A stretch of 64,000 bases of DNA from CAZKAP01 sp964552195 (GCA_964552195.1 CAZKFM010000003.1:124001-188000); one strand, 5' to 3'. Positions 34,049 through 42,731 are shown, counted from the stretch's first letter. Program-made: numbers and translations. The notes: a model not told the origin generated them from the letters alone.

Positions 34049-35434
34049 CTAGAAAATCACCCGTTCCTTAACGCCGTCTTTGTTGATCAGGGTCATTCGA
34101 ATTCTATCGTAGTTTCGGGATCCGCTCAGAAGTTTTTCTGCATCTCCTATATCATCAACTTTTTCACCGTTGATCTCCACAATCACCTTGTCGTTCAGGT
34201 CATAGTCCCTGAAATTCAAGGCTGAAGCGACGATTTTGGCCCCTTTAAGGGTTCCGTATACTCGGACATCCTTGTCGCTCAGATTGCGAACCCGCAGACC
34301 CATACCGGGAATGTCCAGCATTTGTGACTTCATGAGTCGGACCGGAAGTTCCAGGGTTCTTCCATCCCTGTCTACTTTGAGTACAACCTCGTCACCGGGT
34401 CGCTTTGAGGAGAGGTAACCGCGAAGATCTGTAAAATTGCGAACCCGCACGCGATCGATACCCTTGATAATATCTCCTTCGCGTACACCAGCCTTTTCGG
34501 CACCGAGGCCCTCCTCGACACCTGAAATATACACTCCATCGATTTCGTCCAGTCCGGCTTCAACCGCTGCACGGGTATTTGGCGGCAGGTAATTGATGCC
34601 GATGATGCCCTTCTGGACTTCTCCGAACTCCATGATGTCCTCGACCACCTTCTTGGCAATGTTGCTCGGTACGGCAAAGGAATAACCGACATAAGAACCG
34701 GTCTGTGAAGTGATGGCGGTGTTAATGCCAATCAGGTCTCCATTCGTATTGACCAGGGCTCCTCCGCTATTACCGGGGTTTACGGCAGCATCAGTCTGGA
34801 TAAAAGCCTGGTTTCTGGAATCGGAAAGGGATCGGGACTTCGCACTGATGATCCCGGCGGTAACGGTAGAAGTTAGGTTAAATGGGTTGCCCACGGCGAG
34901 AACCCATTCACCGATCCGGGTGTTGTCGGAGTTTCCGAAAGCCAGGTATGGCAGATCCTCTTCCTCTATCTTAAGGAGCGCTATGTCCGACTTGGGGTCG
35001 GTACCCACTATACGGGCCTCGTAGCTTTTGTTATTGTTCAGGGTGACCTCTAACTGCAACGAATTGTCGATAACGTGATTGTTGGTGACTATATAACCAT
35101 CAGGAGATATGATGACTCCTGAGCCTGTACCTAGTTGGGGTCTGGGAGTGCCTTCGAATCCGTAAAAGAAATCGAGCAGGCTTCCGCCATTCCTTTTCTG
35201 GGCACTTACATTCTTCACATGGACCACAGCATTCACCGTTTTTTCCGCCGCGTAGGTAAAATCCGAGGGCGCGGTGGTGGATGAACGGCCGGCGGATGCG
35301 GTGACCAGGGGGACCTCTGTCGGTGCTTCAATCCACTTATAGGTTACCGCATCACTAAAAAAAACTTTATACACGCCCAGAGAGGCCGCTCCTCCCAGCA
35401 GGGCAATCACAAATAGCGAAAGGAATTTTTTCAT
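34049..35434 (-). CDS. HtrA/DegP family periplasmic serine protease
   Basis: 461 residues. An N-terminal signal or anchor (about 4-25) directs it to the periplasm. The trypsin-like domain has the full triad: His120 in TNNHVID, Asp150 in SDIALL and Ser223 in GNSGGAL. PDZ1 spans about 280-365 (GVYISGVEEGLGAEKAGVRE) and a second PDZ-like domain about 375-461 (VEINGEKVDDIGDAEKLL). DegP-type proteases degrade and chaperone misfolded envelope proteins. A -7 box TAAATTTG at 35460-35467 precedes it and a hairpin follows. Confidence 0.95.
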   Translation of the reverse strand: MKKFLSLFVIALLGGAASLGVYKVFFSDAVTYKWIEAPTEVPLVTASAGRSSTTAPSDFTYAAEKTVNAVVHVKNVSAQKRNGGSLLDFFYGFEGTPRPQLGTGSGVIISPDGYIVTNNHVIDNSLQLEVTLNNNKSYEARIVGTDPKSDIALLKIEEEDLPYLAFGNSDNTRIGEWVLAVGNPFNLTSTVTAGIISAKSRSLSDSRNQAFIQTDAAVNPGNSGGALVNTNGDLIGINTAITSQTGSYVGYSFAVPSNIAKKVVEDIMEFGEVQKGIIGINYLPPNTRAAVEAGLDEIDGVYISGVEEGLGAEKAGVREGDIIKGIDRVRVRNFTDLRGYLSSKRPGDEVVLKVDRDGRTLELPVRLMKSQMLDIPGMGLRVRNLSDKDVRVYGTLKGAKIVASALNFRDYDLNDKVIVEINGEKVDDIGDAEKLLSGSRNYDRIRMTLINKDGVKERVIF

Positions 35435-35459
35435 CTTTCTTCAGCTTTATGTTTCACAT

Positions 35460-35467
35460 CAAATTTA
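35460..35467 (-). promoter_or_regulatory. -7 promoter box (TAAATTTG) of the htrA-like gene
   Basis: TAAATTTG on the minus strand matches TAnnTTTG and lies 25 bases before the ATG at 35434. Confidence 0.55.
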
Positions 35468-35677
35468 TCGGGACAAGTTTTAACATATTACAGTTTTTAA
35501 CGCCTCTTTAACTGCTAAAAAATACTTAAGTCCATTTACCTCCCGAATAGAAGATTATTTGGCTTCTCGCTGCATATCCGTTTCGGTCTGCTTGAATTCA
35601 CGCGGGATAGTCGGAAAACGAACTTTCCACTGCGAAACGGTCCGGTACGAGAAGGGTCCTCTGAATCCGGGAACGCT

Positions 35678-35685
35678 TATATTTG
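35678..35685 (+). promoter_or_regulatory. -7 promoter box (TATATTTG) of dapF, four bases from the ATG
   Basis: TATATTTG is a perfect -7 box whose last base is only four bases from the dapF ATG (35690), which suggests a leaderless message or a slightly later start codon. No clear -33 TTG at the usual distance. Confidence 0.55.
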
Positions 35686-35689
35686 CCCC

Positions 35690-36478
35690 ATGTTGAGCTC
35701 AAATTCCTTGCCATTCTTTAAATATCAGGGTACCGGTAACGATTTTGTCATGATCGATAACCGGGAGGGCAATTTCGATCTCGGTACAGATCGCATACGT
35801 GAGATTTGTGCACGAAGGACCGGCGTGGGAGCGGACGGGTTGATCCTCTTGCAGCACTCCAATCTGTTAGACTTTCGTATGGTCTATTTCAATGCGGATG
35901 GGAGGGAGAGCACCATGTGTGGAAATGGCGGCAGATGTATCGTATCCTTTGCCCGACGTTTGGGGCTGATCGATACGGAAACCCGGTTCGAGGCGGCAGA
36001 CGGCCATCATCGCGCAGTGATAGAGGGGGATGATGTGATCCTTTACATGTCAGATGTTCACCGTGTAGAGGACCGATATGTCGGCTATTTTGTCGATACG
36101 GGTTCGCCCCATTACGTTCAGGTCATGGAACAGTTGAAAGGCTGGAATGTAGATGCCCAGGGACGTCGCATTCGTTATGAGCAATTTGGAAAGCAGGGTG
36201 CCAATGTGAATTTTGTTCAGGTACTCTCACCGGAAGGCATTCGGGTACGTACTTATGAGCGCGGGGTAGAAGCTGAGACACTTTCGTGCGGTACAGGGGT
36301 CACCGCGGCCAGCCTGGCCATGCATGCCAGGGGGTATGTTCAGTCGAATCGCATTCGGGTGGAAACCCCAGGCGGATCCCTGTTGGTCGGATTCGACCCG
36401 CTTGCCCAGGGCGGATATGAACATGTTTATCTACAAGGACCCGCTACCTTTGTATACAGCGGAATGTTACCATGGTAA
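35690..36478 (+). CDS. dapF: Diaminopimelate epimerase
   Basis: 262 residues. It interconverts LL- and meso-diaminopimelate for lysine and peptidoglycan synthesis. The two catalytic Cys are present in TMCGNGGRC (Cys77) and LSCGTGVTAAS, with FKYQGTGNDFVMID at the N-terminus. The eight residues before FFKYQG are slightly longer than usual, and the promoter box sits right at the start, so a later TTG start is conceivable. It overlaps the following GNAT gene by seven bases. Confidence 0.95.
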   Translation: MLSSNSLPFFKYQGTGNDFVMIDNREGNFDLGTDRIREICARRTGVGADGLILLQHSNLLDFRMVYFNADGRESTMCGNGGRCIVSFARRLGLIDTETRFEAADGHHRAVIEGDDVILYMSDVHRVEDRYVGYFVDTGSPHYVQVMEQLKGWNVDAQGRRIRYEQFGKQGANVNFVQVLSPEGIRVRTYERGVEAETLSCGTGVTAASLAMHARGYVQSNRIRVETPGGSLLVGFDPLAQGGYEHVYLQGPATFVYSGMLPW

Positions 36479-37008
36479 GACTCAATGGAACACATATCGG
36501 CCTTAGAGCTCTCGAACCCGAAGATCTCGGTTTCTTGTACACCCTCGAGAATACCGCTGAAATCTGGGAAGTCAGTGAAACCCTTGAGCCGTTTTCTCGA
36601 AGTGTGCTCCAGGATTACCTGAAGCACGCCTCGGAAGGCATACGCGAATCCGGACAGCTCAGACTTCTCATCTATTCACTTACTGATAACCGATCACTGG
36701 GATTCCTGGATTTTTACGATTTCGACAGCCTGAACGACCGTGTTGGCCTGGGCATTGCCATATTACGGAAGGAGGATAGGGGGAAGGGCTTTGGCAAAGA
36801 GAGCCTGGCACTTGGTTTGGATTACGCTTTCAAGGTTTTGCATGTACATCAGGTTTTCGCTAATATTCCTGCTGATAATGAGCCCAGTATTCACCTGTTC
36901 GAGTCCGTAGGATTCAACTGCCAGGGCAGGAGGAAGGACTGGACAAAAGCTTCGAATGGCTACAAAGACCAACTGATATACCAGAAATTTTCTCATGAAA
37001 AACCTTAA
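36472..37008 (+). CDS. GNAT family N-acetyltransferase (RimJ/RimL-like)
   Basis: 178 residues. The start LNGTHIGLRALEPEDLGFLY, the loop RKEDRGKGFGKESLALGLDY and the end NEPSIHLFESVGFNCQGRRK are typical of the RimJ/RimL branch, which acetylates protein N-termini or small molecules. It overlaps dapF by seven and mltG by 14 bases, so expression is coupled to cell-wall genes. The substrate is unknown. Confidence 0.92.
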   Translation: MVRLNGTHIGLRALEPEDLGFLYTLENTAEIWEVSETLEPFSRSVLQDYLKHASEGIRESGQLRLLIYSLTDNRSLGFLDFYDFDSLNDRVGLGIAILRKEDRGKGFGKESLALGLDYAFKVLHVHQVFANIPADNEPSIHLFESVGFNCQGRRKDWTKASNGYKDQLIYQKFSHEKP

Positions 37009-38041
37009 ACGGATTGTTGTTATCGTCGCCATACTAGGCCTTTTTGTGTGTGCCTATTTGTCATATGGAGTCTATAAAATAGTTTTGGCGCCGAATGTCA
37101 GGGAAGGCCTGGAACAGACTTATGTATATATACCTACCGGAACGGAGCTTCCCGAATTGTTACCTCTGCTTGAGCCGGTTCTTAAGGATACGGGTACGTT
37201 TTCCATGCTGGCCGTCCGCAAACAGTACGATACCCACATCAAGCCCGGTCGGTATTTGCTAAAACCAGGCATGAGCAACAATGACATTATTAATGTATTG
37301 CGCAGTCAGAATATGCCCATCCGGCTGGCGTTTAACAATCAGGAAACCCTGGGAGATTTCGCAGGGCGTATCGGTCGCGAGATCGAGGCAGACAGCTCGG
37401 AAATACTGGAGGCCTTTACGAATCCTGTATTCCTGAACGAATTGGGAATGGAAAGGCGCAATGTGCTGTCCATTGTTATTCCCAACACCTATGAGGTGTA
37501 TTGGAATACGGATGCCGAAAGTTTCCGGGACCGAATGCTCAGTGAATACAAGCGATTCTGGAACGAAGAGCGGGTCCGTCGGGCATCGGCCAGGAACCTA
37601 TCCCCTATGGAAGTCTATGTACTGGCATCTGTGGTACAAAAAGAGACAGCCCGACCTGATGAACGTCCCAGGGTAGCAGGCGTTTATCTGAATCGACTGC
37701 GACTCGGCATGCGACTGCAAGCAGATCCTACTGTCATATTTGCGATCAAGGAATCTACGGGCAATTACGATACCATCATCCGAAGGGTCCTGAACCGGGA
37801 TCTGGAACTTGACTCTCCTTATAATACATATAAGTATGCGGGCTTACCTCCCGGGCCTATCGCCATGCCTGATATATCCTCCATAGAAGCCGTACTCAAC
37901 CCCGAGGAGCATCAGTATCTTTATTTTGTCGCCGATCCTGAGCGGCCAGGCTATCATCTATTCGGGCGTAACTTGTCAGAACATAACCGCAATAAGAGTA
38001 AGTATATTCAGTGGTTAGATGTCCAGAATATTCGCCGTTAA
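36995..38041 (+). CDS. mltG: Endolytic murein transglycosylase MltG
   Basis: 348 residues with one N-terminal membrane helix (about 7-27). The YceG domain follows: a LysM-like region (YVYIPTGTELPELLPLL, KPGRYLLKPGMSNNDIINVL) and the catalytic region ASVVQKETARPDE with the conserved Glu, then RLRLGMRLQADPTVIFAI and YNTYKYAGLPPGPIAMP. MltG cleaves nascent glycan strands at the inner membrane and sets their length. It follows dapF and a GNAT gene in one operon. Confidence 0.96.
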   Translation: MKNLKRIVVIVAILGLFVCAYLSYGVYKIVLAPNVREGLEQTYVYIPTGTELPELLPLLEPVLKDTGTFSMLAVRKQYDTHIKPGRYLLKPGMSNNDIINVLRSQNMPIRLAFNNQETLGDFAGRIGREIEADSSEILEAFTNPVFLNELGMERRNVLSIVIPNTYEVYWNTDAESFRDRMLSEYKRFWNEERVRRASARNLSPMEVYVLASVVQKETARPDERPRVAGVYLNRLRLGMRLQADPTVIFAIKESTGNYDTIIRRVLNRDLELDSPYNTYKYAGLPPGPIAMPDISSIEAVLNPEEHQYLYFVADPERPGYHLFGRNLSEHNRNKSKYIQWLDVQNIRR

Positions 38042-38074
38042 ACGGTAAATGGAACTGATTCTCAGAGATTACCC

Positions 38075-38082
38075 TAATTTTG
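38075..38082 (+). promoter_or_regulatory. -7 promoter box (TAATTTTG) of the lysozyme-like gene
   Basis: TAATTTTG matches TAnnTTTG, 25 bases before the ATG at 38108. It suggests this gene can be transcribed apart from mltG. Confidence 0.55.
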
Positions 38083-38107
38083 CTCTGCAATAAAAAAGGT
38101 AGAAGAG

Positions 38108-38824
38108 ATGAGTAATCGCTTTAATACCAATAGGCAAGAATGGGTGTTTCGGACCATTACCTTATCCCTGGTACTCATTCTTATCGTTCTGATAGTACGT
38201 TTCGGTCAGGAAAACCCCCAGGTTCCTGATTCACTTACAGTCACCGGGATGCTGGACGAGCATCACATTCCGAAATGGGACTGTCTTCCTTCATGGGGTT
38301 GGGACTTTCACACCTATACTCACGATAACCGCGGGTTCATTGCCTTTAAGGAATCCTTGGGATTTTCTGAATCCGGAGGCCGTTATGGAGCGGTAAATAC
38401 CCTGGGATACATTGGAAAGTATCAGTTTGGTGAGGACGCCCTAAAGGACTGCGGAGTTTTCGATTACGAAGCATTCCTAACAGACGCCCGGCTACAGGAG
38501 GAAGTTTTCGCATACTACACCTTTCGCAATCGTATGCGACTAAGTCGCTATATCAAGGCATTCGAGAACCAGATAATAAATGGAACGCGGATTACCGAAT
38601 CGGGCCTTCTGGCGGCTGCTCATCTCGCAGGGGTTGGTAGTGTTAAAAAATTCCTGAAGACCGGAGGGGAATTTAATTCCGAAGACGTCTATGGAAGTAG
38701 CATTGCTAACTATCTCGAGCGATTTTCTGGCTACGAAATAGGGGAGTATGTACTTGCCGATACACTGACCCCCCTGGAGCGTGCACGTACAGACGCCAGG
38801 GAAATACTCGCCATGAAACCATAG
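38108..38824 (+). CDS. Predicted membrane-anchored lysozyme/transglycosylase-like protein
   Basis: 238 residues with one N-terminal membrane helix (about 15-33). The outer part has FKESLGFSESGGRYGAVNTL and GYIGKYQFGEDALKDCGVFD, which resemble the catalytic Glu and the GxYQF segment of lysozyme-like SLT domains, then AAHLAGVGSVKKFL. Homologues in flavobacteria are sometimes named LysM or peptidoglycan-binding proteins, but I see no LysM repeat. It follows mltG, supporting a role in peptidoglycan remodelling. Enzyme activity is inferred. Confidence 0.75.
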   Translation: MSNRFNTNRQEWVFRTITLSLVLILIVLIVRFGQENPQVPDSLTVTGMLDEHHIPKWDCLPSWGWDFHTYTHDNRGFIAFKESLGFSESGGRYGAVNTLGYIGKYQFGEDALKDCGVFDYEAFLTDARLQEEVFAYYTFRNRMRLSRYIKAFENQIINGTRITESGLLAAAHLAGVGSVKKFLKTGGEFNSEDVYGSSIANYLERFSGYEIGEYVLADTLTPLERARTDAREILAMKP

Positions 38825-38855
38825 CTTCGGCTACACTTGGCTCCATCGCTTGACA

Positions 38856-39617
38856 TCAGCATAACTGAGCCTCAGCCTGAATGATAAAAATGGTGGGTTT
38901 CTTATGCAGTTCCAGTGAATAAAGCTGCCACTCCTTAATGCTCTGGGTTACTATGTATTCACTCTCCAGAGTTACATCAGATGCAATACACAGAAGGGTT
39001 GAGGGATTTAGAGTCTTGCGCAGTTCGAGAAAGAGTTTGTCGTTTCGGTAGGGCGTTTCCATGAAGATCTGTGCATAGCCGGTGCTATGTGATTCTTTCT
39101 CTAAGGATTTGATAGCCCTTCTCCGCTCTTCATTACCGATGGGCAGATAACCGTGAAAGCTGAATTGCTGGCCGTTAAGGCCGCTCCCCATGAGGGCCAG
39201 GAGTATACTGGACGGGCCAACTAGGGGAACCACACGAATTCCTTCCGCGTGAGCAAGTCGAACTACTTCAGATCCCGGGTCAGCCACGCCCGGGCAGCCG
39301 GCTTCGGAGATTATGCCTACAGGCCTGCCCTCGCGGCAGGCCTGTAGAAATTCAGGTATTTCACCGGGCTGGGTGAACTTGTTCAATTGATGGAGAATCA
39401 GGGTGTTTTGTGATTTCCCAGCGCTAATCTTCTTAATAAAATGTCGGGCCGATTTTTCGTTTTCGACTATGTATTCATTGGTCTGTTCCACCACCCGCTT
39501 TATGGATATCGGCAGGACTTCCAAAGGAGCAATCTCGCCCAGGGTTACCGGAATCAGGTACAGGATACCGCTAGGGGCTAGGTTTGCATCTATGCCGTTA
39601 GTGTTTTCCGGTTCCAT
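38856..39617 (-). CDS. RsmI-like SAM-dependent (tetrapyrrole-fold) methyltransferase
   Basis: 253 residues. The central GIISEAGCPGVADPGSEVVR and VPLVGPSSILLALMGSGLNG are the SAM-binding core of the RsmI/tetrapyrrole methylase fold, and FSFHGYLP and METPYRNDKL also fit RsmI, which 2'-O-methylates C1402 of 16S rRNA. The protein starts differently from classical RsmI (YLIPVTLGE in place of YIVATPIGN), as in many Bacteroidota copies, so the exact rRNA target is uncertain. It overlaps the phosphatase gene by 20 bases. Confidence 0.85.
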   Translation of the reverse strand: MEPENTNGIDANLAPSGILYLIPVTLGEIAPLEVLPISIKRVVEQTNEYIVENEKSARHFIKKISAGKSQNTLILHQLNKFTQPGEIPEFLQACREGRPVGIISEAGCPGVADPGSEVVRLAHAEGIRVVPLVGPSSILLALMGSGLNGQQFSFHGYLPIGNEERRRAIKSLEKESHSTGYAQIFMETPYRNDKLFLELRKTLNPSTLLCIASDVTLESEYIVTQSIKEWQLYSLELHKKPTIFIIQAEAQLC

Positions 39618-40074
39618 ATCGGTTTTTTAGATCACCGACCAGGTTGAGTGTGGCCTGTTGAAGTAATTCGTAAACGTACTCAAAGTCCCGGATATTCCCA
39701 TGATAGGGATCGGGGACCTCATCTACCGGACCTTCTCCGTAGGTCCCTAAAAATAGAACCACCTTGGATCGATCGGCTTCAGTGGGGGCCAGTCGCCTGC
39801 AATTTTCGAAATTTTCCCGGTCCATGGTCAGGATCAGATCAAATTGCTTAAAGTCTTCAGTGGTGATTTGCCTTGATCTCTGGTTACCGATCTGTATACC
39901 GTTGCGTGAGGCAATCTCCTGAGAGCGTGGATCGGGTGGTGCATTTTTGTGATAGGAAGAAGTTCCTGCCGAATCCACGGTTACGGGTAAATCCCGGGTG
40001 AAATGCTCGATTATACCCTGGGCCAGGGGAGAGCGACAAATATTTCCCAGGCAAACCGCTAAAACGGAATACAT
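39598..40074 (-). CDS. Low-molecular-weight protein-tyrosine phosphatase
   Basis: 158 residues. The active-site loop CLGNICRS (Cys8 to Arg14) is near the N-terminus and the general acid Asp lies in VPDPYHGN, as in LMW-PTPs. Such enzymes dephosphorylate tyrosine kinases or regulators; the target is unknown. It lies 11 bases downstream of dnaA on the same strand and overlaps the RsmI-like gene by 20 bases. The dnaA-phosphatase pair is a recurring flavobacterial arrangement. Confidence 0.94.
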   Translation of the reverse strand: MYSVLAVCLGNICRSPLAQGIIEHFTRDLPVTVDSAGTSSYHKNAPPDPRSQEIASRNGIQIGNQRSRQITTEDFKQFDLILTMDRENFENCRRLAPTEADRSKVVLFLGTYGEGPVDEVPDPYHGNIRDFEYVYELLQQATLNLVGDLKNRYGTGKH

Positions 40075-40085
40075 CGGACTGTTTT

Positions 40086-41516
40086 TTAAGAGAATTTCTT
40101 TTCCAGTTCCTCTACGTATTTGCGGAACTGCTTGTCGGTTTCTGACAAGTTATTGACGGTACGGCATGCGTGCAACACGGTGGCATGGTCCCGGTTTCCT
40201 ATGTGAGAACCTATGCTTGCCAATGAGGCCTTCGTGCATTTCTTGGCGAAATACATAGCCAGTTGCCTTGCCTGCACCACATAGCGCTTTCGGGTAGGAG
40301 ACTGAAGCGTTTCCACATCGAGGTCGAAGTAATCCGCTACGGTTTTCTGTATGTAGTCTATGGAGATATCCTTGCGGGTATTCTTAACGAAGTTCTCTAC
40401 GATTCCAGCAACCAGGTCCATGGTAATTTCCTTTTTGGCGTATGAGGAATGGGCCATTAGGCTAATTACCACTCCCTCCAGCTCTCTAATGTTGCTCTTC
40501 ACGTGCTTCGCAACATAGTGCAATATATCGTCCGGTAACTCAACGCCATCGCGGTACAGTCGGTTCTTTAGTATGGCGATCCGGGTCTGCAAATCCGGGC
40601 TTAGGAGCTCGGCAGACAGTCCCCATTTGAAGCGTGACAAGAGGCGAAGTTCGAAGTCCTGCAGGTCTACAGGGGGTTTGTCGGAGGTGAGTATGAGTTG
40701 CTTACGGTTCTGGTGCAGGTGGTTAAAGATATGGAAGAACACGTCCTGTGTTTTGGTCTTACCTGAGAAAAACTGGATGTCATCTATAATGAGTACATCG
40801 ATCAGCTGGTAGAAGTGCACGAAGTCGTTTCTCGTATTGTTCTTCACCGAATCCGCATATTGCTGAGTAAAGCGATCCGCGGGGATGTAAAGTACCGTTT
40901 TCTCCGGAAACTTTTCCTTGATTTCCACTCCTATGGCATGGGCCAAATGCGTCTTGCCTAGTCCAACGTTTCCGAATATAAGCAAAGGGTTAAATGCGGT
41001 ACCTCCGGGCTTGTTGGCTACTGCCATGGCCGCGGAACGGGCGAGCCTGTTGGACTCACCCTCCAGGAAATTGTCGAAATTGTAGGTCGAATTGAGCTGA
41101 GACTCGATCTTTACATTTCGAATACCGGGTATCACGAAAGGGTTTCGGAGTTCGGGATTCTTCCTGTTGACCGACACGTCCAGTTCTTGTGACTGAACAG
41201 CCGGTCGATTTTTGCTTGGAATCTTTTCTGTTACCTGATGGTCACTATCGTTACGGTTGCTCATACGGATTACATATACCAGACGTGCTGAATCCCCTAA
41301 TTCCTTGGTCAGGGCAACTTTCAGCAATTTTACGTAGTGTTCTTCCAACCACTCGTAAAAAAATTTACTGGGAACTTCGATGCTTAGTACGCTTCCGTTT
41401 AATCTCAGGGGTCTGATGGGTTCAAACCAGGTTTTGTAGGCCTGTGGCTGTATGTTGTCCTGTATAAATTGGAGACAGTTATTCCACACCGAGATGGCGG
41501 ACGCGGTTATAGGCAT
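40086..41516 (-). CDS. dnaA: Chromosomal replication initiator protein DnaA
   Basis: 476 residues. Domain I (about 1-85, VWNNCLQFIQDNIQPQAYKT), a linker, the AAA+ domain with FGNVGLGKTHLAHAIG (Walker A) and VLIIDDIQFF (Walker B), and domain IV with ASLASIGSHIGNRDHATVLH, the DnaA-box-binding signature, are all in order. It opens oriC and loads the replicative helicase. I see no cluster of DnaA boxes in the 199-base gap upstream, so the origin is probably not here. Just before the start codon the sequence reads ATGTAATG, in which an ATG-TAA minimal frame overlaps the dnaA ATG. Confidence 0.97.
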   Translation of the reverse strand: MPITASAISVWNNCLQFIQDNIQPQAYKTWFEPIRPLRLNGSVLSIEVPSKFFYEWLEEHYVKLLKVALTKELGDSARLVYVIRMSNRNDSDHQVTEKIPSKNRPAVQSQELDVSVNRKNPELRNPFVIPGIRNVKIESQLNSTYNFDNFLEGESNRLARSAAMAVANKPGGTAFNPLLIFGNVGLGKTHLAHAIGVEIKEKFPEKTVLYIPADRFTQQYADSVKNNTRNDFVHFYQLIDVLIIDDIQFFSGKTKTQDVFFHIFNHLHQNRKQLILTSDKPPVDLQDFELRLLSRFKWGLSAELLSPDLQTRIAILKNRLYRDGVELPDDILHYVAKHVKSNIRELEGVVISLMAHSSYAKKEITMDLVAGIVENFVKNTRKDISIDYIQKTVADYFDLDVETLQSPTRKRYVVQARQLAMYFAKKCTKASLASIGSHIGNRDHATVLHACRTVNNLSETDKQFRKYVEELEKKFS

Positions 41517-41591
41517 TACATGTTTAATTAATGGTTAGTGCTTTATTTCACTAGACAGATTTTGGGGGTAATCCTAGTGCCTTGGATGAAA

Positions 41592-41599
41592 CAAATATT
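41592..41599 (-). promoter_or_regulatory. Possible -7 promoter box (AATATTTG) of dnaA
   Basis: AATATTTG on the minus strand differs from TAnnTTTG at the first base only and would give a leader of about 70 bases. Weak call. Confidence 0.3.
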
Positions 41600-41622
41600 G
41601 AAACAATTAATTGGAAAAAAAA

Positions 41623-41669
41623 ATGCAGAACACATTGAAATATTCGAATTTTTTTCGGAATTTCTGCAT
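41623..41669. repeat. Inverted repeat in the dnaA-thioesterase intergenic region
   Basis: ATGCAGAA (41623-41630) and TTCTGCAT (41662-41669) are exact inverse copies separated by 31 AT-rich bases. Two AACGTT palindromes follow at 41670-41675 and 41681-41686. These could be protein-binding sites shared by the divergent promoters; no protein is implied by the sequence. Confidence 0.45.
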
Positions 41670-41715
41670 AACGTTAGTTTAACGTTTCCTACGAAGTACT
41701 AAACATTCCATTAAC

Positions 41716-42132
41716 ATGATCGAACACACTTCTACCTTCCGTATTCAGTATAATGAAACGGACCAAATGGGGGTAGTGCACCATGCTAACTATTTGAAAT
41801 ACATGGAGAAGGGTAGAATTGAATGGCTGCGAAGTCTGGGTGTGAGCTATGCCGAAATGGAGCGAAATGGGGTACTCCTTCCTGTGGTTTCTGTACAGGT
41901 CAATTTTAAACATCCGGCCTATTTTGATGATATCATGACACTTACCACACGGTTGCAGGAATTGCCCCGGGGAAGCATAACTTTTGACTACCAATTGGTC
42001 AATCAAAATGGGGTCCTAGTAATGAATTCCGAGTCGGTTTTGGCGTTCATTCATTCTAGTCGGTTCAGGCCCGTGAAATGTCCGCCTGAGCTGTTCGCCA
42101 TATTCGAAAAGGCGTTCAGGACCGCGGTTTGA
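41716..42132 (+). CDS. Acyl-CoA thioesterase (YbgC/4-HBT family)
   Basis: 138 residues with the hotdog fold. The active segment YNETDQMGVVHHANYLKYME carries the conserved Asp, followed by RIEWLRSLGVSYAEMERNGV and FKHPAYFDDIMTLTTRLQEL. Members hydrolyse acyl-CoA or acyl-ACP thioesters; chain length preference cannot be read. It is divergent from dnaA and its 3' end overlaps the convergent yigZ-like gene by 17 bases. Confidence 0.92.
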   Translation: MIEHTSTFRIQYNETDQMGVVHHANYLKYMEKGRIEWLRSLGVSYAEMERNGVLLPVVSVQVNFKHPAYFDDIMTLTTRLQELPRGSITFDYQLVNQNGVLVMNSESVLAFIHSSRFRPVKCPPELFAIFEKAFRTAV

Positions 42133-42712
42133 ATCGGAGCCGCACTGACTTCAATCGGTTAAGGAATTCTTCCTTGAACTTCAAAGGGCATCGTATACGA
42201 ACTTCCATGGGGTGCCGAGAATAATCCGGCTCCACACGGAGTTCGAAATCCCGCTTCATTCTTCTGATCTTCTCCAAACCGGCATGATCGCATAATACTT
42301 CGATCGTAAAACTGGGCACAATGCGCTCGTATTGAGTGCTTTCGATAACCCCTGCAGCGGCAACTCCGTACGAGCGGATCAATCCTCCCTTGCCGAGTTT
42401 AATACCTCCGAAATACCGGGTTACCGTTATCACGACATCGGTCAGCCGGTTTTTTTCAATCTGCTTGAGTATAGGAACTCCTGCGGTATAGCCCGGTTCA
42501 CCATCGTCACTGCATCCGGAAGATGTAGGCTCCCACCCCAGGCACCAGGCATAACAGACGTGATTGGCCTTGGGGTGTGAGTCCCTGACGGATTGCAGCA
42601 ATGGTTGCCATTCCTCCTGGTTTTGTATCGGAAAACACTGAGCGATAAACTTGCTGTTTTTCTCTTTCAGAACAAATGGTTCCGACGGTTTTGATGCGGT
42701 GTAATATTCCAA
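42116..42712 (-). CDS. YigZ/IMPACT family protein
   Basis: 198 residues from a TTG start; no ATG is available near the N-terminus. The UPF0029 N-terminal domain shows KEKNSKFIAQCFPIQNQEEW, SHPKANHVCYAWCLG, CSDDGEPGYTAGVPILKQIE and VTVTRYFGGIKLGKGGLIRSY-type segments (here VITVTRYFGGIKLGKGGLIR). A smaller C-terminal ferredoxin-like domain follows. IMPACT-related proteins are linked to translation control in eukaryotes; the bacterial role is unclear. It is last in the ribD-HAD-DMT-yigZ unit. Confidence 0.9.
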   Translation of the reverse strand: MEYYTASKPSEPFVLKEKNSKFIAQCFPIQNQEEWQPLLQSVRDSHPKANHVCYAWCLGWEPTSSGCSDDGEPGYTAGVPILKQIEKNRLTDVVITVTRYFGGIKLGKGGLIRSYGVAAAGVIESTQYERIVPSFTIEVLCDHAGLEKIRRMKRDFELRVEPDYSRHPMEVRIRCPLKFKEEFLNRLKSVRLRFKPRS

Positions 42713-42731
42713 TACTATTAAGACTATACCC

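Noticed and set aside
41517..41715. Chromosomal origin next to dnaA
   Set aside because: AT-rich and with an inverted repeat, but no cluster of DnaA boxes could be found by eye; oriC is often not beside dnaA in Bacteroidota.
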